Shown piece by piece: positions 27,109-35,958 of a DNA stretch of 64,000 nucleotides. The stretch's first letter is position 1. The number at the start of each line of letters is the position of its first letter. This DNA comes from JBFHES01 sp041584015. Lineage in GTDB: Bacteria; Bacteroidota; Bacteroidia; Bacteroidales; M50B96. The notes beneath the pieces were generated by a model, which was not told where the DNA came from, did no database searches, and saw only the letters and a program-made list of their open reading frames with translations. The stretch is taken from contig JBFHES010000001.1 in NCBI GenBank assembly GCA_041584015.1, positions 9,460 through 73,459 of the forward strand, in the 5' to 3' direction. A program made the translations under genes and the position numbers.

Positions 27109-27994
27109 AGCTTATCTGTTTGGCTGTGATTAATTGCAGTTTATTGTAGACGGTATTGGAGATGATATATAAAAAAGGTGTAACAATAAATGCGGCAAGA
27201 ACATCGAGCGCATAATGAGCCCCTATATATACTGTAGAGAATACCATTAATATTGACACTGGAATAACGACAACTAAAAATCGAGGCAGGTATTTTCTGC
27301 ATTGCCATAATAGCATTAAACAAATGCTAACATGTGAACTCGGAAGTGCCCCGGTAGGTCTTTCACCTATTGATTGAATGTATCGCATTAGTGGTTCAAA
27401 TAAATAACCATTGGGAACATCTATTGCCGCTACCAGATAAAACTGTGGACCAGCTACCGGGAATACTGAGAATAATAAATAATAGATTAAGAAAGAAAAC
27501 AAAATAATAAACGAAAACCTTTCTCCTTCCCTTGAACTTACTTTAAAATATACAAACAGAGGCAATAGGAACACCAATAGGTAATAGGAAAAATAGCCAA
27601 AGAACATGAGCTCAGAAAAAACGGAACTATTAAATAATTTGGCAAACTCAACTGAAGGCTGAAAGTTCCACATCCAAAATTCCGTTTGGGCAATTATGCT
27701 GTCAAAATACGAGGCAAATAGCAAGTTATTAAAGCTGTCGGTTTCTGAATAGAAATAGCCAATAAATAAAAATGGAAGAAATAGCCGGACTACTTTTGAA
27801 ATGTTCGACTTCTTCGGTATAAAAAGCAAAGCGTATAAAAGTGCAATCAAGATTCGAATACCAATACCTACATACCAATTTGCTATTTCAGCATTAAAGA
27901 TTACCAGCACGATAGCAGTGAGTGATAAGTAAATAGAAAATACTATTTCAACTGGTTTCAGTTGTCGAAGTGATGTTTTTAGAAAGCTGCCCAT
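27092..27994 (-). CDS. PAP2-family membrane phosphatase
   Basis: 300 residues from the ATG at 27994. The longer frame to 28021 begins with TTG and was rejected. It has about six membrane helices. The catalytic motifs are visible: RYIQSIGERPTG, then PSSHVSI (catalytic His), then STVYIGAHYALDV (nucleophile His and Asp). Such enzymes remove phosphate from lipid phosphates, for example phosphatidate, undecaprenyl diphosphate or sphingoid phosphates, or transfer inositol phosphate to ceramide. It overlaps the acyltransferase-like gene by 17 bases, suggesting a joint lipid pathway. Confidence 0.88.
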   Translation of the reverse strand: MGSFLKTSLRQLKPVEIVFSIYLSLTAIVLVIFNAEIANWYVGIGIRILIALLYALLFIPKKSNISKVVRLFLPFLFIGYFYSETDSFNNLLFASYFDSIIAQTEFWMWNFQPSVEFAKLFNSSVFSELMFFGYFSYYLLVFLLPLFVYFKVSSREGERFSFIILFSFLIYYLLFSVFPVAGPQFYLVAAIDVPNGYLFEPLMRYIQSIGERPTGALPSSHVSICLMLLWQCRKYLPRFLVVVIPVSILMVFSTVYIGAHYALDVLAAFIVTPFLYIISNTVYNKLQLITAKQISYEYQN

Positions 27995-28612
27995 ATAGTT
28001 TAATAGCAGCTGAAAATACAAATTTTTGGGGATTATACGTAAGGTAGAAGTATCAATTCAAAAGTGTTAATTAGAAATAAGTTCTAACATGCAGTTCCAA
28101 ATCATCTTGGCGCTTCGCCCAAACCCGACTTTATTTGTTCATCTAAATTATAGTTTCAATGGAATTCACGTTTTCCGCTACGCTCCAATTTTTCGCTTGA
28201 TCGCAAAAACGAAGCAATAAAGGTCAAGGCTGCACACTCTTCACTCAAAAAAGCTACGGTGATGACTTAAATTGTTTTAAACCCACCCTTATCGTTCCTC
28301 AAAGAGCTCAAACAGAAAACAATTTTCAACAGTCATTTCACCTTGTTTTTTGGCTCATAGCCTGATGCCATTGCTGTGCAGCGATTCAGAACATATATTT
28401 ATTATTACATAGAGGTAATTGAGCTATTTTAATTTACGAACATAAATTAGCGCCGACTATGATCGCCGCGAGCGACGGCTTGTCCACGGATGGTGCGAAA
28501 TGAAAGTTGCCGCTCTGGATTAATGCACTATCTTTTATTATGCTTGAGTAGTTATTAATGGAGGTGCCTCAACAACTATATGGGGCAAGTTATTCCAATC
28601 GAAAAAATAAGC
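27995..28612. other. Intergenic region with decayed repeat-like sequence
   Basis: About 600 bases with no supported gene. From 28119 it contains ACCCGACTT followed, about 80 bases on, by CTTGATCGCAAAAACGAAGC...GTCAAGGCTGC. This resembles a block at 35337-35395 (see findings). A more GC-rich patch lies around 28450-28515. The forward frame at 28558-28815 runs through the cspA terminator and antisense to cspA and is not a gene. Confidence 0.5.
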
Positions 28613-28644
28613 ATAAAAAAAAGCCTATCAAATTGATAGGCTTT
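28613..28644 (-). terminator. Terminator of cold-shock gene
   Basis: A nearly perfect palindrome, AAAGCCTATCAA with TTGATAGGCTTT, followed on the minus strand by a T run, about 30 bases past the cspA-like stop codon. Confidence 0.88.
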
Positions 28645-28675
28645 AGTAATGCTTTAAAAAGTTTAAGAATATATC

Positions 28676-28867
28676 TTATAATACTTGAACGTCAACAGCG
28701 TTCAAACCTTTTTGTCCTTCTTTTACATCATAGCTTACTTTATCGCCTTCAGCTATTTCCTCAACTAAATCATTCTTGTGAACAAATACATCTTTTGTAC
28801 CATCATCAGGTGTGATGAATCCAAATCCTTTAGCATTATTGAAGAATTTTACAGTTCCTTTTTTCAT
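28676..28867 (-). CDS. cspA: Cold-shock-domain RNA-binding protein
   Basis: A 63-residue single cold-shock domain. It has RNP1-like [10 protein letters not shown] and RNP2-like DVFVHKNDL, and starts GTVKFFN as in the family. It acts as an RNA chaperone in the cytoplasm. A TATCTTTG promoter element lies 30 bases upstream and a strong terminator follows, so it is a monocistronic gene. Which csp paralogue this is cannot be told. Confidence 0.95.
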   Translation of the reverse strand: MKKGTVKFFNNAKGFGFITPDDGTKDVFVHKNDLVEEIAEGDKVSYDVKEGQKGLNAVDVQVL

Positions 28868-28896
28868 TGTAACAAATTAAAAATTAATATTCCGTA

Positions 28897-28904
28897 CAAA
28901 GATA
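28897..28904 (-). promoter_or_regulatory. Candidate -7 promoter element for cspA
   Basis: On the minus strand this reads TATCTTTG, an exact TAnnTTTG match ending about 30 bases before the start codon. The implied 5' leader is only some 20-25 bases, much shorter than the long leaders of enterobacterial cspA. Confidence 0.6.
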
Positions 28905-29261
28905 ACTTTATTCTTATAAATTCATTTTTTTATGCCTTTTTATTAAACAAAATATCTGAATCACTTACCAGTCGCTGAATTCCGAAATAAAAAAAATAAA
29001 AAAAAAAGCAAAAATGAGGATTTTCAAGCAATTTTACGCCCTTATTTATGTTCAATTCAGCGTATTAAACCTTAATCAAGAAAATGTTTTGCTGGTAAAA
29101 AAAAATCCATTTTTCACATCTAGTATTAATTCTGATTTAGGCTTTCATAAAACACAAAGCGTAAATCCTGATTTCATGAAGCAGAGCTCTTATTAAAGAT
29201 TTCTAAACGCTCTGATCATCCTTCAGTAAAAATCAGCACCGATTTAATAGGATCAATGACT
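28905..29261. other. AT-rich intergenic region
   Basis: About 350 bases including an A-rich low-complexity stretch (28985-29012). I see no gene or clear terminator. Confidence 0.4.
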
Positions 29262-30710
29262 TCAAAGCTTTACTACTTTCTGAGTCTTGATTTTTTTGGT
29301 GCCACGGGTTTCGATATAATACACACCGCTTGGTAAATGTGCAATAGATAATACATTACTATTAAAGTCCAGATTTTCGTAAACTAATGTTCCGTCTGCT
29401 GCATGAATAAACAACTGCATTGCTATCTTCTCATTGTATTTGAAATTAAGCAAACCATCTGTTGGGTTTGGATAAACTGTTGCTTCGAGCAAAGTTTCCT
29501 CTTCATCAACGCCAAAAACGCAATCGGTGGTAAAATAAATATTAGGACTATCAATTGTATCGAAATCGAAAATCTGTGGCGGAGGAAATGGCATTGTCCA
29601 CACGCAAACTTCAGTTAGAGTCGGAATGCGACCAATTCGAAAGATTTCCAACAAGGGGTTTTGTGAAACATCCAAAGTAGTCAATGGGTTTGCGCTACAG
29701 CTTGATATTCCTATTTGAAGTGAGATGAGCTTTGTATTTGCACGCACGTCAATTGACGTCAGCTCATTACCATTACAGGTCAAATATTGGAGTTCAGTAA
29801 GATTAGAAACATCAATTTCTGTAAAATTACATTTCCCACACAAAAGGGCTTCCAGCTTGTTATTAGCAGAAAGATCAATGCTACTTAGAGGATTATAGGT
29901 AAAGTCGAGATAGAATAGATTTGGGTTACCTGAAACATCTAATGAGGATAGATTATTATACCCAATATTTACAAAATCCAACATAGGAAGCCCTGTTAAA
30001 TCAATACTATCAATATCGTTATGCAAACAATTCAATGAAGTTAATGAGTCATTGTTTGACAGATCCAAACTTGTAAGTTCATTATAATTGCAAGAAATCA
30101 TTTCTAGTAAAACATTAGTGCTTACATTCAGATTTGTTAATTGATTATTTGCACAGGATAACATGCTAAGGTTTATATTAGCAGATAGATCAAGATGCGT
30201 AAGGTTATTATCTGAACAGCTTAATATATTAAGATTTGTATTACTTGAAATAGCTAAAGAGTCCAGTAAATTTTCTTTGCATATTAACCAATCTAATAAG
30301 GTGCAGCCCGAAACGTCGATATGCTTTAGATTGTTATTATTGCAGGTCAGATGAGTAAGGCCCGTGTTACTTGTCATATCTAAAGTATCAATCATATTAT
30401 TCGTACATTTTAAAATCCTCAAGTATTGATTTGAAGATAGATCCACATTGGAAATCAGGTTATCTTCAATGCTTAATGTTTCTAAATCATCAAATGCCTC
30501 AATGCCTGTTATATCATGAATACCCTTATTATCAACCGAAATTTGTGTTTTACCAGATGCCTCAGTAAAACTGATCTCAGCATCATTATTATAGTCCATG
30601 CCTAAATCAATGAGTGCTTGTTTGAAATTAGCATCGGGAATGTAAATATTCTGTGCACCAAGAGTAATTGACAGAGTTGTTAAAAGGATGATAAATAGAA
30701 TAGTTCTCAT
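29262..30710 (-). CDS. Secreted leucine-rich-repeat protein with T9SS type A sorting domain
   Basis: 482 residues. The signal peptide is MRTILFIILLTTLSITLGAQ, followed by an IPDANFKQALID capping motif common to Bacteroidota LRR proteins. About a dozen LRRs of roughly 21 residues span residues 70-375, with pattern L-x-x-L-x-C-x-x-N-x-L-x-x-L-D-[LV]-S-x-N. The C-terminal ~80 residues (VYPNPTDGLLNF, GVYYIETRG, KTQKVVKL) are a type A T9SS sorting domain. It is expected outside the cell or on its surface. LRRs suggest protein binding; the partner is unknown. Confidence 0.9.
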   Translation of the reverse strand: MRTILFIILLTTLSITLGAQNIYIPDANFKQALIDLGMDYNNDAEISFTEASGKTQISVDNKGIHDITGIEAFDDLETLSIEDNLISNVDLSSNQYLRILKCTNNMIDTLDMTSNTGLTHLTCNNNNLKHIDVSGCTLLDWLICKENLLDSLAISSNTNLNILSCSDNNLTHLDLSANINLSMLSCANNQLTNLNVSTNVLLEMISCNYNELTSLDLSNNDSLTSLNCLHNDIDSIDLTGLPMLDFVNIGYNNLSSLDVSGNPNLFYLDFTYNPLSSIDLSANNKLEALLCGKCNFTEIDVSNLTELQYLTCNGNELTSIDVRANTKLISLQIGISSCSANPLTTLDVSQNPLLEIFRIGRIPTLTEVCVWTMPFPPPQIFDFDTIDSPNIYFTTDCVFGVDEEETLLEATVYPNPTDGLLNFKYNEKIAMQLFIHAADGTLVYENLDFNSNVLSIAHLPSGVYYIETRGTKKIKTQKVVKL

Positions 30711-30874
30711 AGTCTTACCGCTTAAAATTAGTTTATTTGATCAGTTCGTGCCTTAGACGGCAACGGCAGTTCATGGGATGTCTGAGTTCAAATATTTATT
30801 TACAGATAGTTGAATGTATTACAACTTATCCGACAATAAATTAAATCCTTACTTTTACACAAAATTTTTACGTG

Positions 30875-31405
30875 ATGGCTTTAATTAGAGAACTTCAAGG
30901 AATAAAACCGAAATTTGGAAAAAACTGCTTTCTAGCGGAAACAGCCGCTATTATTGGAAAAGTAACCATGGGCGACGACTGCAGCGTGTGGTATAGCGCT
31001 GTGCTTCGCGGCGATGTTCACACAATCACAATTGGGAACAATGTGAACATTCAGGACAATGCGACGATTCATGCTACTTATAAAAAATCGCCAACCAATA
31101 TAGGCGATAATGTTTCCATAGCGCACAATGCAGTTGTTCATGGGTGTACCATACACAACAACGTATTAATTGGCATGGGTGCAATCATTTTAGATAATGT
31201 TGTAATTGAGAGCAACGCGATTATTGCTGCTGGCGCAGTGGTAACCAAAGGAACTTTGGTTGAGTCGGGGAGCGTTTATGCCGGAGCACCAGCTAAAAAA
31301 ATAAAAAGTTTAAGTCCTGAATTATTAGAAGGCGAAATAAATAGAATAGCCAACTCATATGCAATGTATGCCGGATGGTATGCAGATGAAACGGCTGATG
31401 AATAA
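30875..31405 (+). CDS. Gamma-carbonic anhydrase-like hexapeptide-repeat protein
   Basis: 176 residues from the ATG at 30875; the frame also offers GTG three bases earlier. It is a left-handed beta-helix of hexapeptide repeats. The SVWYSAVLRGDVHTITIG motif contains the conserved R-G-D, and the metal-ligand pattern appears as H in TIHATY and H-x4-H in AHNAVVHGC. It resembles YrdA/PaaY proteins. Members bind Zn or Fe, but carbonic anhydrase activity is often weak or absent. Confidence 0.9.
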   Translation: MALIRELQGIKPKFGKNCFLAETAAIIGKVTMGDDCSVWYSAVLRGDVHTITIGNNVNIQDNATIHATYKKSPTNIGDNVSIAHNAVVHGCTIHNNVLIGMGAIILDNVVIESNAIIAAGAVVTKGTLVESGSVYAGAPAKKIKSLSPELLEGEINRIANSYAMYAGWYADETADE

Positions 31406-31433
31406 CAAACCACCACATAACTACCACACTCAT

Positions 31434-33374
31434 ATGAATCGTAAACTTTTATTGTCCATTCTCGCAGTCTTCATCTCTGCTGGAATTTTTGCGCAGCACG
31501 AGCACTTTATTTGCAAAGACATGCATGCATTGGTTGAAATGGAGCAAAAGCACAATCAGGCTAAGATGAAATTCTTACCAAACCCGCTAACTCAAAACTA
31601 TGATTTAAAATATCATAGATTGGAATGGATGGTTGATCCCGGTCAGTTGTACATAAGTGGAGTGATTACATCATACTTTGTTCCTTTGGTTAGTAATTTT
31701 AATCAAATGTATTTTGATTTATCCGGCAACCTTAACATTAACAATGTATGCTATGGCTCACAATCTCTTAACTACAGTCAGTTAAGCGGAGACATATTGG
31801 TGATTAACTTCCCAACATCTTTGATGCAGGGACAGCTCGACAGTTTAAAAATTGAGTATCAAGGTACACCATCAGGTAGTGGTTTTGGCTCATTTGCCAA
31901 TGGCGATCATAATGGCACGCCAGTGTTATGGACCCTGTCAGAACCATATGGTGCCAAAGAATGGTGGCCGTGTAAACAAGACCTCAATGATAAAATTGAT
32001 TCAATTGATATTTTCATAACTACTCCTGAATTGTACAGAGCTGCATCTAATGGTGTTTTGATAAGTGAAACGCTCAATGGCACAGCCAAAACTTATCACT
32101 GGAAACACAGGTACCCGATACCCGCTTACTTAATAGCAATAGCGGTTACCGACTATGCCGTGTATTCAGACTTTGTACCGGTTCCAAATGCGAGCGCCAT
32201 TGAAGTACTTAACTATGTTTACCCGGAAGACCTAACAAACGCGCAATCGCAAACATCGAATATAATTGAGATCATGCAATTGTTCAATAACCTGTTTGGC
32301 ATTTACCCATTTGCCGACGAGAAATACGGGCATGCTCAGTTTGGCTGGGGTGGCGGCATGGAACACCAGACCATGAGTTTTATGGGTGGTTTTTCATATG
32401 GATTGCAGGCACATGAGCTGGCACACCAATGGTTTGGTGATAAAGTAACTTGCGGTAGTTGGGAAGACATTTGGCTTAACGAAGGCTTTGCTACCTACTT
32501 AACTGGAATTACCAATGAGTACCTGGGATCGGAGCAAGACTGGATGAACTGGAAAGAAGGACAAATCATGACTATTACCGACCAACCAGGCGGTTCGGTT
32601 TGGGTGGATGACACCACAAGTGTTGGTAGAATTTTTAGCGGCAGACTAAGCTATGCCAAAGGCTCGATGTTGTTGCACATGCTACGCTGGGTAATAGGCG
32701 ATGATGACTTTTACATGGCTATCAACAATTATTTGAGCGATCCTAATTTAGCATTTTCATATGCGCATACTGAAAATCTACAAGCGCACCTCGAAGCACA
32801 AAGCGGCATTAGTCTTACAGAGTTTTTTAACGATTGGTTTTATGGCGAGGGATATCCAAGTTATATGCTTTCATCGGTTGTAAATGGCAATACCATCGAC
32901 ATCAGTATCAACCAGATTTCATCGATGCCTAATTCGGTACCATTCTTTGAAATGCCATTACCTGTTTATGTTTCAGGCCAGGGTATGGATTCTGTATTAC
33001 GACTTGATCATGTATTTACCGGACAGACCTTTAGCGTAAACCTTCCATTTGTAGTAGACTCTGTGGTTTTCGATCCTGAACTTTGGATTTTATCTACTGC
33101 TAATAGTTCAGGATTATTGGTAGATGTTGAACATGTATTTAATGAAACATTTGTGGAGATTTACCCAAATCCGGCAAATGCCATTTTAAATATTCAGGCA
33201 TCAACACAAATATCGCGAATAGAAGTATTGAGTGTAATTGGCGCAGTAATTAAAGAGAAGCAGGTTAAGGATAGAATAGTAAGTATTGAAATTGATGACC
33301 TTGTGCCAGGAACCTATTTCATTCGAATATATTCGAATGATGGCATTGAAACCAAACAGTTTATTAAACACTAG
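31434..33374 (+). CDS. Secreted M1-family metallopeptidase with T9SS type A sorting domain
   Basis: 646 residues from the ATG at 31434, which begins a clean signal peptide (MNRKLLLSILAVFISAGIFAQ). The frame upstream overlaps the previous gene and was rejected. The Zn site is complete: H327-E328-x-x-H331 then E350 after exactly 18 residues. The M1 exopeptidase motif GAMEN is replaced by GGMEH, as in a Bacteroidota subfamily of secreted M1-like peptidases, so N-terminal specificity may differ. The last ~75 residues (IYPNPANAILNI, PGTYFIRIYSN, KQFIKH) are a T9SS type A signal. It probably digests peptides outside the cell. Confidence 0.92.
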   Translation: MNRKLLLSILAVFISAGIFAQHEHFICKDMHALVEMEQKHNQAKMKFLPNPLTQNYDLKYHRLEWMVDPGQLYISGVITSYFVPLVSNFNQMYFDLSGNLNINNVCYGSQSLNYSQLSGDILVINFPTSLMQGQLDSLKIEYQGTPSGSGFGSFANGDHNGTPVLWTLSEPYGAKEWWPCKQDLNDKIDSIDIFITTPELYRAASNGVLISETLNGTAKTYHWKHRYPIPAYLIAIAVTDYAVYSDFVPVPNASAIEVLNYVYPEDLTNAQSQTSNIIEIMQLFNNLFGIYPFADEKYGHAQFGWGGGMEHQTMSFMGGFSYGLQAHELAHQWFGDKVTCGSWEDIWLNEGFATYLTGITNEYLGSEQDWMNWKEGQIMTITDQPGGSVWVDDTTSVGRIFSGRLSYAKGSMLLHMLRWVIGDDDFYMAINNYLSDPNLAFSYAHTENLQAHLEAQSGISLTEFFNDWFYGEGYPSYMLSSVVNGNTIDISINQISSMPNSVPFFEMPLPVYVSGQGMDSVLRLDHVFTGQTFSVNLPFVVDSVVFDPELWILSTANSSGLLVDVEHVFNETFVEIYPNPANAILNIQASTQISRIEVLSVIGAVIKEKQVKDRIVSIEIDDLVPGTYFIRIYSNDGIETKQFIKH

Positions 33375-33419
33375 GTTATCGCTAATCTTAAGCACTATTA
33401 ATTACAATAATGAGAAACG

Positions 33420-33461
33420 AAAAAGAGCTGATAAGATTGAATCTATCAGCTCTTTTTTTAT
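33420..33461. terminator. Bidirectional terminator
   Basis: The palindrome AAAGAGCTGATA/TATCAGCTCTTT is flanked by A-runs and T-runs. It lies between the convergent M1 peptidase gene (plus) and the DUF1858/DUF2249 gene (minus, ending at 33480) and can serve both. Confidence 0.88.
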
Positions 33462-33479
33462 ACTATGAGCAGCTAAATG

Positions 33480-34001
33480 CTACCCTTTTGCAAAATAGAT
33501 ATTAAACAAATCATCAGCTTCCTTTACTACCCAATGCGCAAACTCAAGACTTGTTGCCTTATCAATTAAAGGAGCAGGTAAAAATGGAACTGTTAGCTTA
33601 AAAATAGACTTACCCTCCAACTGTTTTAAATCAGCTATAACCTGCGCAACCGGATGTTCACCTGCGGCTAGCATTTCACGTGCATCTAGTTCTTTGGCAA
33701 TTAATGCTTTGTTGTACCAATCTGGCTTCTCTGTTGTATACATACTTTTATTTTCGTCAATAAATAATTCCTGACCAACCTCTTTACGAAGCTGGTTAAT
33801 CAAATCTCCAACATCCACATTACCAATTGCAGCGGCCTGCTGGATAGTCGCAATTTTGGCTACGGTCTTTCTTAATACGGGATTCTTCAATTTTTTAAAT
33901 GCCGGAACAATACCAATTAAAACATCTTCCAATGGCGGGTATGCTTCTATTAATTGAAGAATTTTAGTTTTCGGCGTGATTATTAATTTCTCGTTCTCCA
34001 T
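33480..34001 (-). CDS. DUF1858-DUF2249 protein
   Basis: A 173-residue cytoplasmic protein. Residues 8-72 match DUF1858 (TKILQLIEAYPPLEDVL, KNPVLRKTVAKIATIQQAA), the helical domain also found at the N-terminus of ScdA/RIC iron-repair proteins. Residues 102-170 match DUF2249, a small TusA-like fold (LDAREMLAAGEHP, VPFLPAPLIDKA). It is encoded 2 bases after the DUF438-hemerythrin gene, so the two form an operon. A role in nitric oxide, oxygen or iron-sulfur stress is likely from the family context, not shown by the sequence. Confidence 0.85.
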   Translation of the reverse strand: MENEKLIITPKTKILQLIEAYPPLEDVLIGIVPAFKKLKNPVLRKTVAKIATIQQAAAIGNVDVGDLINQLRKEVGQELFIDENKSMYTTEKPDWYNKALIAKELDAREMLAAGEHPVAQVIADLKQLEGKSIFKLTVPFLPAPLIDKATSLEFAHWVVKEADDLFNIYFAKG

Positions 34002-34003
34002 AG

Positions 34004-35236
34004 CTATTCCTTGTAAGATAAAATGCGTTGTTCTCCTTCCAATTCTCTATATACATTTACGTTGTGCGATACTTCAAGGGTTCCCATGTACTCTCCCTTT
34101 TCATTACGCAAAGCAAAGTATTCAATGTAAATCATCTTCCCACCCATATTAATCCAGAATGGCGCACGCGACTCTTTACCACTTTTAAAATCCTCTACAA
34201 TTTTCTCAACAATATGGGCGCTTGCAGGTGGGTGACACAGGCGTACATCTCTATTTAAGATGGCTCTGTTTCTTTGGAAAATCCGTTCTGCTCCCTGGGA
34301 AAAATATTTCACTTTGTCATCCTTATCAACAAAAGTCATGTCTAGGGGAAGCGTGTTCATAATCGCCAGTAACTCCTCTACAGAAAAGCCACCTGAAGGT
34401 AATTGAATTTGACCACCTACTTTTTGCGCATCATTAATCGATTCGTCTTTAGCCCATTCAGGTTTCCATTCAACCTGTGGATCATACAAGCAATAGCCAA
34501 TTTCCAGCGATTGCTTACTTATTTCGTACCAATCGGCATCGGTTAATTTATCAAGCGACATTGGAAACAAAATTTCCTCTTCCTTCGGAACCATTTCGTT
34601 TACACCTTGAATAGCCGGCATTAACACCAGTTCAGCAGACGCCACTAGTTCCTCAGCACTTATTCCATCCGTCAGTAAAATCTCAATACTTCCTTTAATC
34701 AATTCACGAATCTCATCGTGCTTACCCCACATTACTTTGGGTGGTCCGGTTACACCTTGGGTCTCCAAATACGGAAACAACAAATACTCCTTTCGCTGGT
34801 AATGTTTGTCAACGTCATAAAGACCATTGAATAATCCGCGCAACTTCATTACTCTTGGAGTTATGTCTTCGGTAGGATTTTCTTTCACCTCTGCCAGTAA
34901 TTTAGCTATTTCGGCAGTCGATTTCTTTAGCTCTTCATTCTCCTTTCTCATCACATCCACCGGATGTCCATCAGGAACCGCTTTTGCACCTGAAAGGTCA
35001 ACCTTTCCTTCCAGTACTTTGGAATGTGCATCGCATAAGCGCAACACTTCCTCCTCGGGCAATCCTTCACTAATCAACTCTTGCTCTACCTCAACCACCT
35101 CGCCGTAAGGAATATTACTCAAGCTTTCCATTAGCTGTTCCCTCACCTCTTCTTCAGAGTCGCCTTGATGTAGCTTAAGAATCAGTCCTTTTAATGTTTT
35201 TTTCCGTTCGTCGGAATTATTAATAAGTTCACTCAT
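34004..35236 (-). CDS. DUF438-hemerythrin-PAS protein
   Basis: 410 residues from the ATG at 35236; the frame to 35269 begins with TTG. The N-terminal DUF438 domain (1-75) has LILKLHQGDSEEEVREQL. The hemerythrin-like HHE domain (85-230) has H91, H145, E150, H173 and acidic residues in KEEEILFP, enough for a di-iron site. The C-terminal PAS domain (about 290-390) has LDMTFVDKDDKVKYFSQGAERIF and CHPPASAHIVEKIV. It is probably a cytoplasmic sensor or scavenger of O2/NO that gates the partner DUF1858/DUF2249 protein. Such pairs occur in anaerobes and fit the hydrogenase and KorAB in this window. Confidence 0.88.
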   Translation of the reverse strand: MSELINNSDERKKTLKGLILKLHQGDSEEEVREQLMESLSNIPYGEVVEVEQELISEGLPEEEVLRLCDAHSKVLEGKVDLSGAKAVPDGHPVDVMRKENEELKKSTAEIAKLLAEVKENPTEDITPRVMKLRGLFNGLYDVDKHYQRKEYLLFPYLETQGVTGPPKVMWGKHDEIRELIKGSIEILLTDGISAEELVASAELVLMPAIQGVNEMVPKEEEILFPMSLDKLTDADWYEISKQSLEIGYCLYDPQVEWKPEWAKDESINDAQKVGGQIQLPSGGFSVEELLAIMNTLPLDMTFVDKDDKVKYFSQGAERIFQRNRAILNRDVRLCHPPASAHIVEKIVEDFKSGKESRAPFWINMGGKMIYIEYFALRNEKGEYMGTLEVSHNVNVYRELEGEQRILSYKE

Positions 35237-35958
35237 GTTTATTGTTTTGTATAGTATAACAACAAACAAATTGGATTGATGGTTCTCGAAAAGCCATTCT
35301 AACCGATTACTTATATTAATTGAGCTATCCGCACAAACCCGACTTACTATTCTTGCCTTGATACAAGAAAGTAAGCAAAGAAAATCAAGACTGCTTTTAA
35401 AATCACTTCCTTATTTTTCTTAAGATTAAGTGCGGCCGAGTGATCTTCGTACAGAGTACGAAGCTTCTCGGTCATTCAAAATCTTACTGTAAAACGAAAG
35501 CAATTTGAAAAGAGGCCAAATCTATTATCCTTGCGAAATACTCACTCAACTGCAAGGAGCCATTCCTGATACAGCAAAGCGGAGATCAGGAATCTCATGA
35601 TTAGCAACGCAAGCAATTCCAGAACGTCTATTAAAATGTTTATGAAAAACCGCTTAAGGATGTGTTGCGGTTCGCTGAACATATCAGGCCAGAGACCTTA
35701 TATCACAACGACATAGCGAGACGCTATGCCGAACAGGGCTTAATTAATAAAAAATTCACTGCACTACTTTGAGATAGACCGACAATAGAGATAAGTAAAA
35801 AACCAATTGTTAGAAGTTGTTTCATGTCGTTGAATAGTTTAATTCAAATATAGATTAATAATTTTTTCGTATCAATAAGTTCAAGAATTATTAATTTAAT
35901 GATGGCGTTTATAACAACGGTATAATTTAGAGAATAACTCCCGCTAATCTTAGCTGCG
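35237..35958. other. Long intergenic region with several inverted repeats
   Basis: About 720 bases with no gene I can support. It holds at least three strong inverted repeats: a nested hairpin at 35422-35485, ATTCCTGAT/ATCAGGAAT at 35562-35593, and CATAGCG-AGA-CGCTATG at 35712-35728. A block at 35337-35395 is similar to 28119-28250. It looks like an intergenic repeat element family rather than decayed protein-coding DNA. A structured RNA cannot be excluded. Confidence 0.55.
35434..35473. repeat. Hairpin element with AGA loop
   Basis: CTTCGTAC-AGA-GTACGAAG is a perfect 8-bp stem. Outer pairing GGCCGAG/CTCGGTC continues across a small internal loop, and AAGATT (35422) pairs with AATCTT (35480) further out. 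No T-run follows, and no gene ends nearby, so it is not a simple terminator. Confidence 0.6.

Noticed and set aside
28558..28815. Plus-strand 85-codon open frame
   Set aside because: It runs through the cspA terminator and antisense to cspA.
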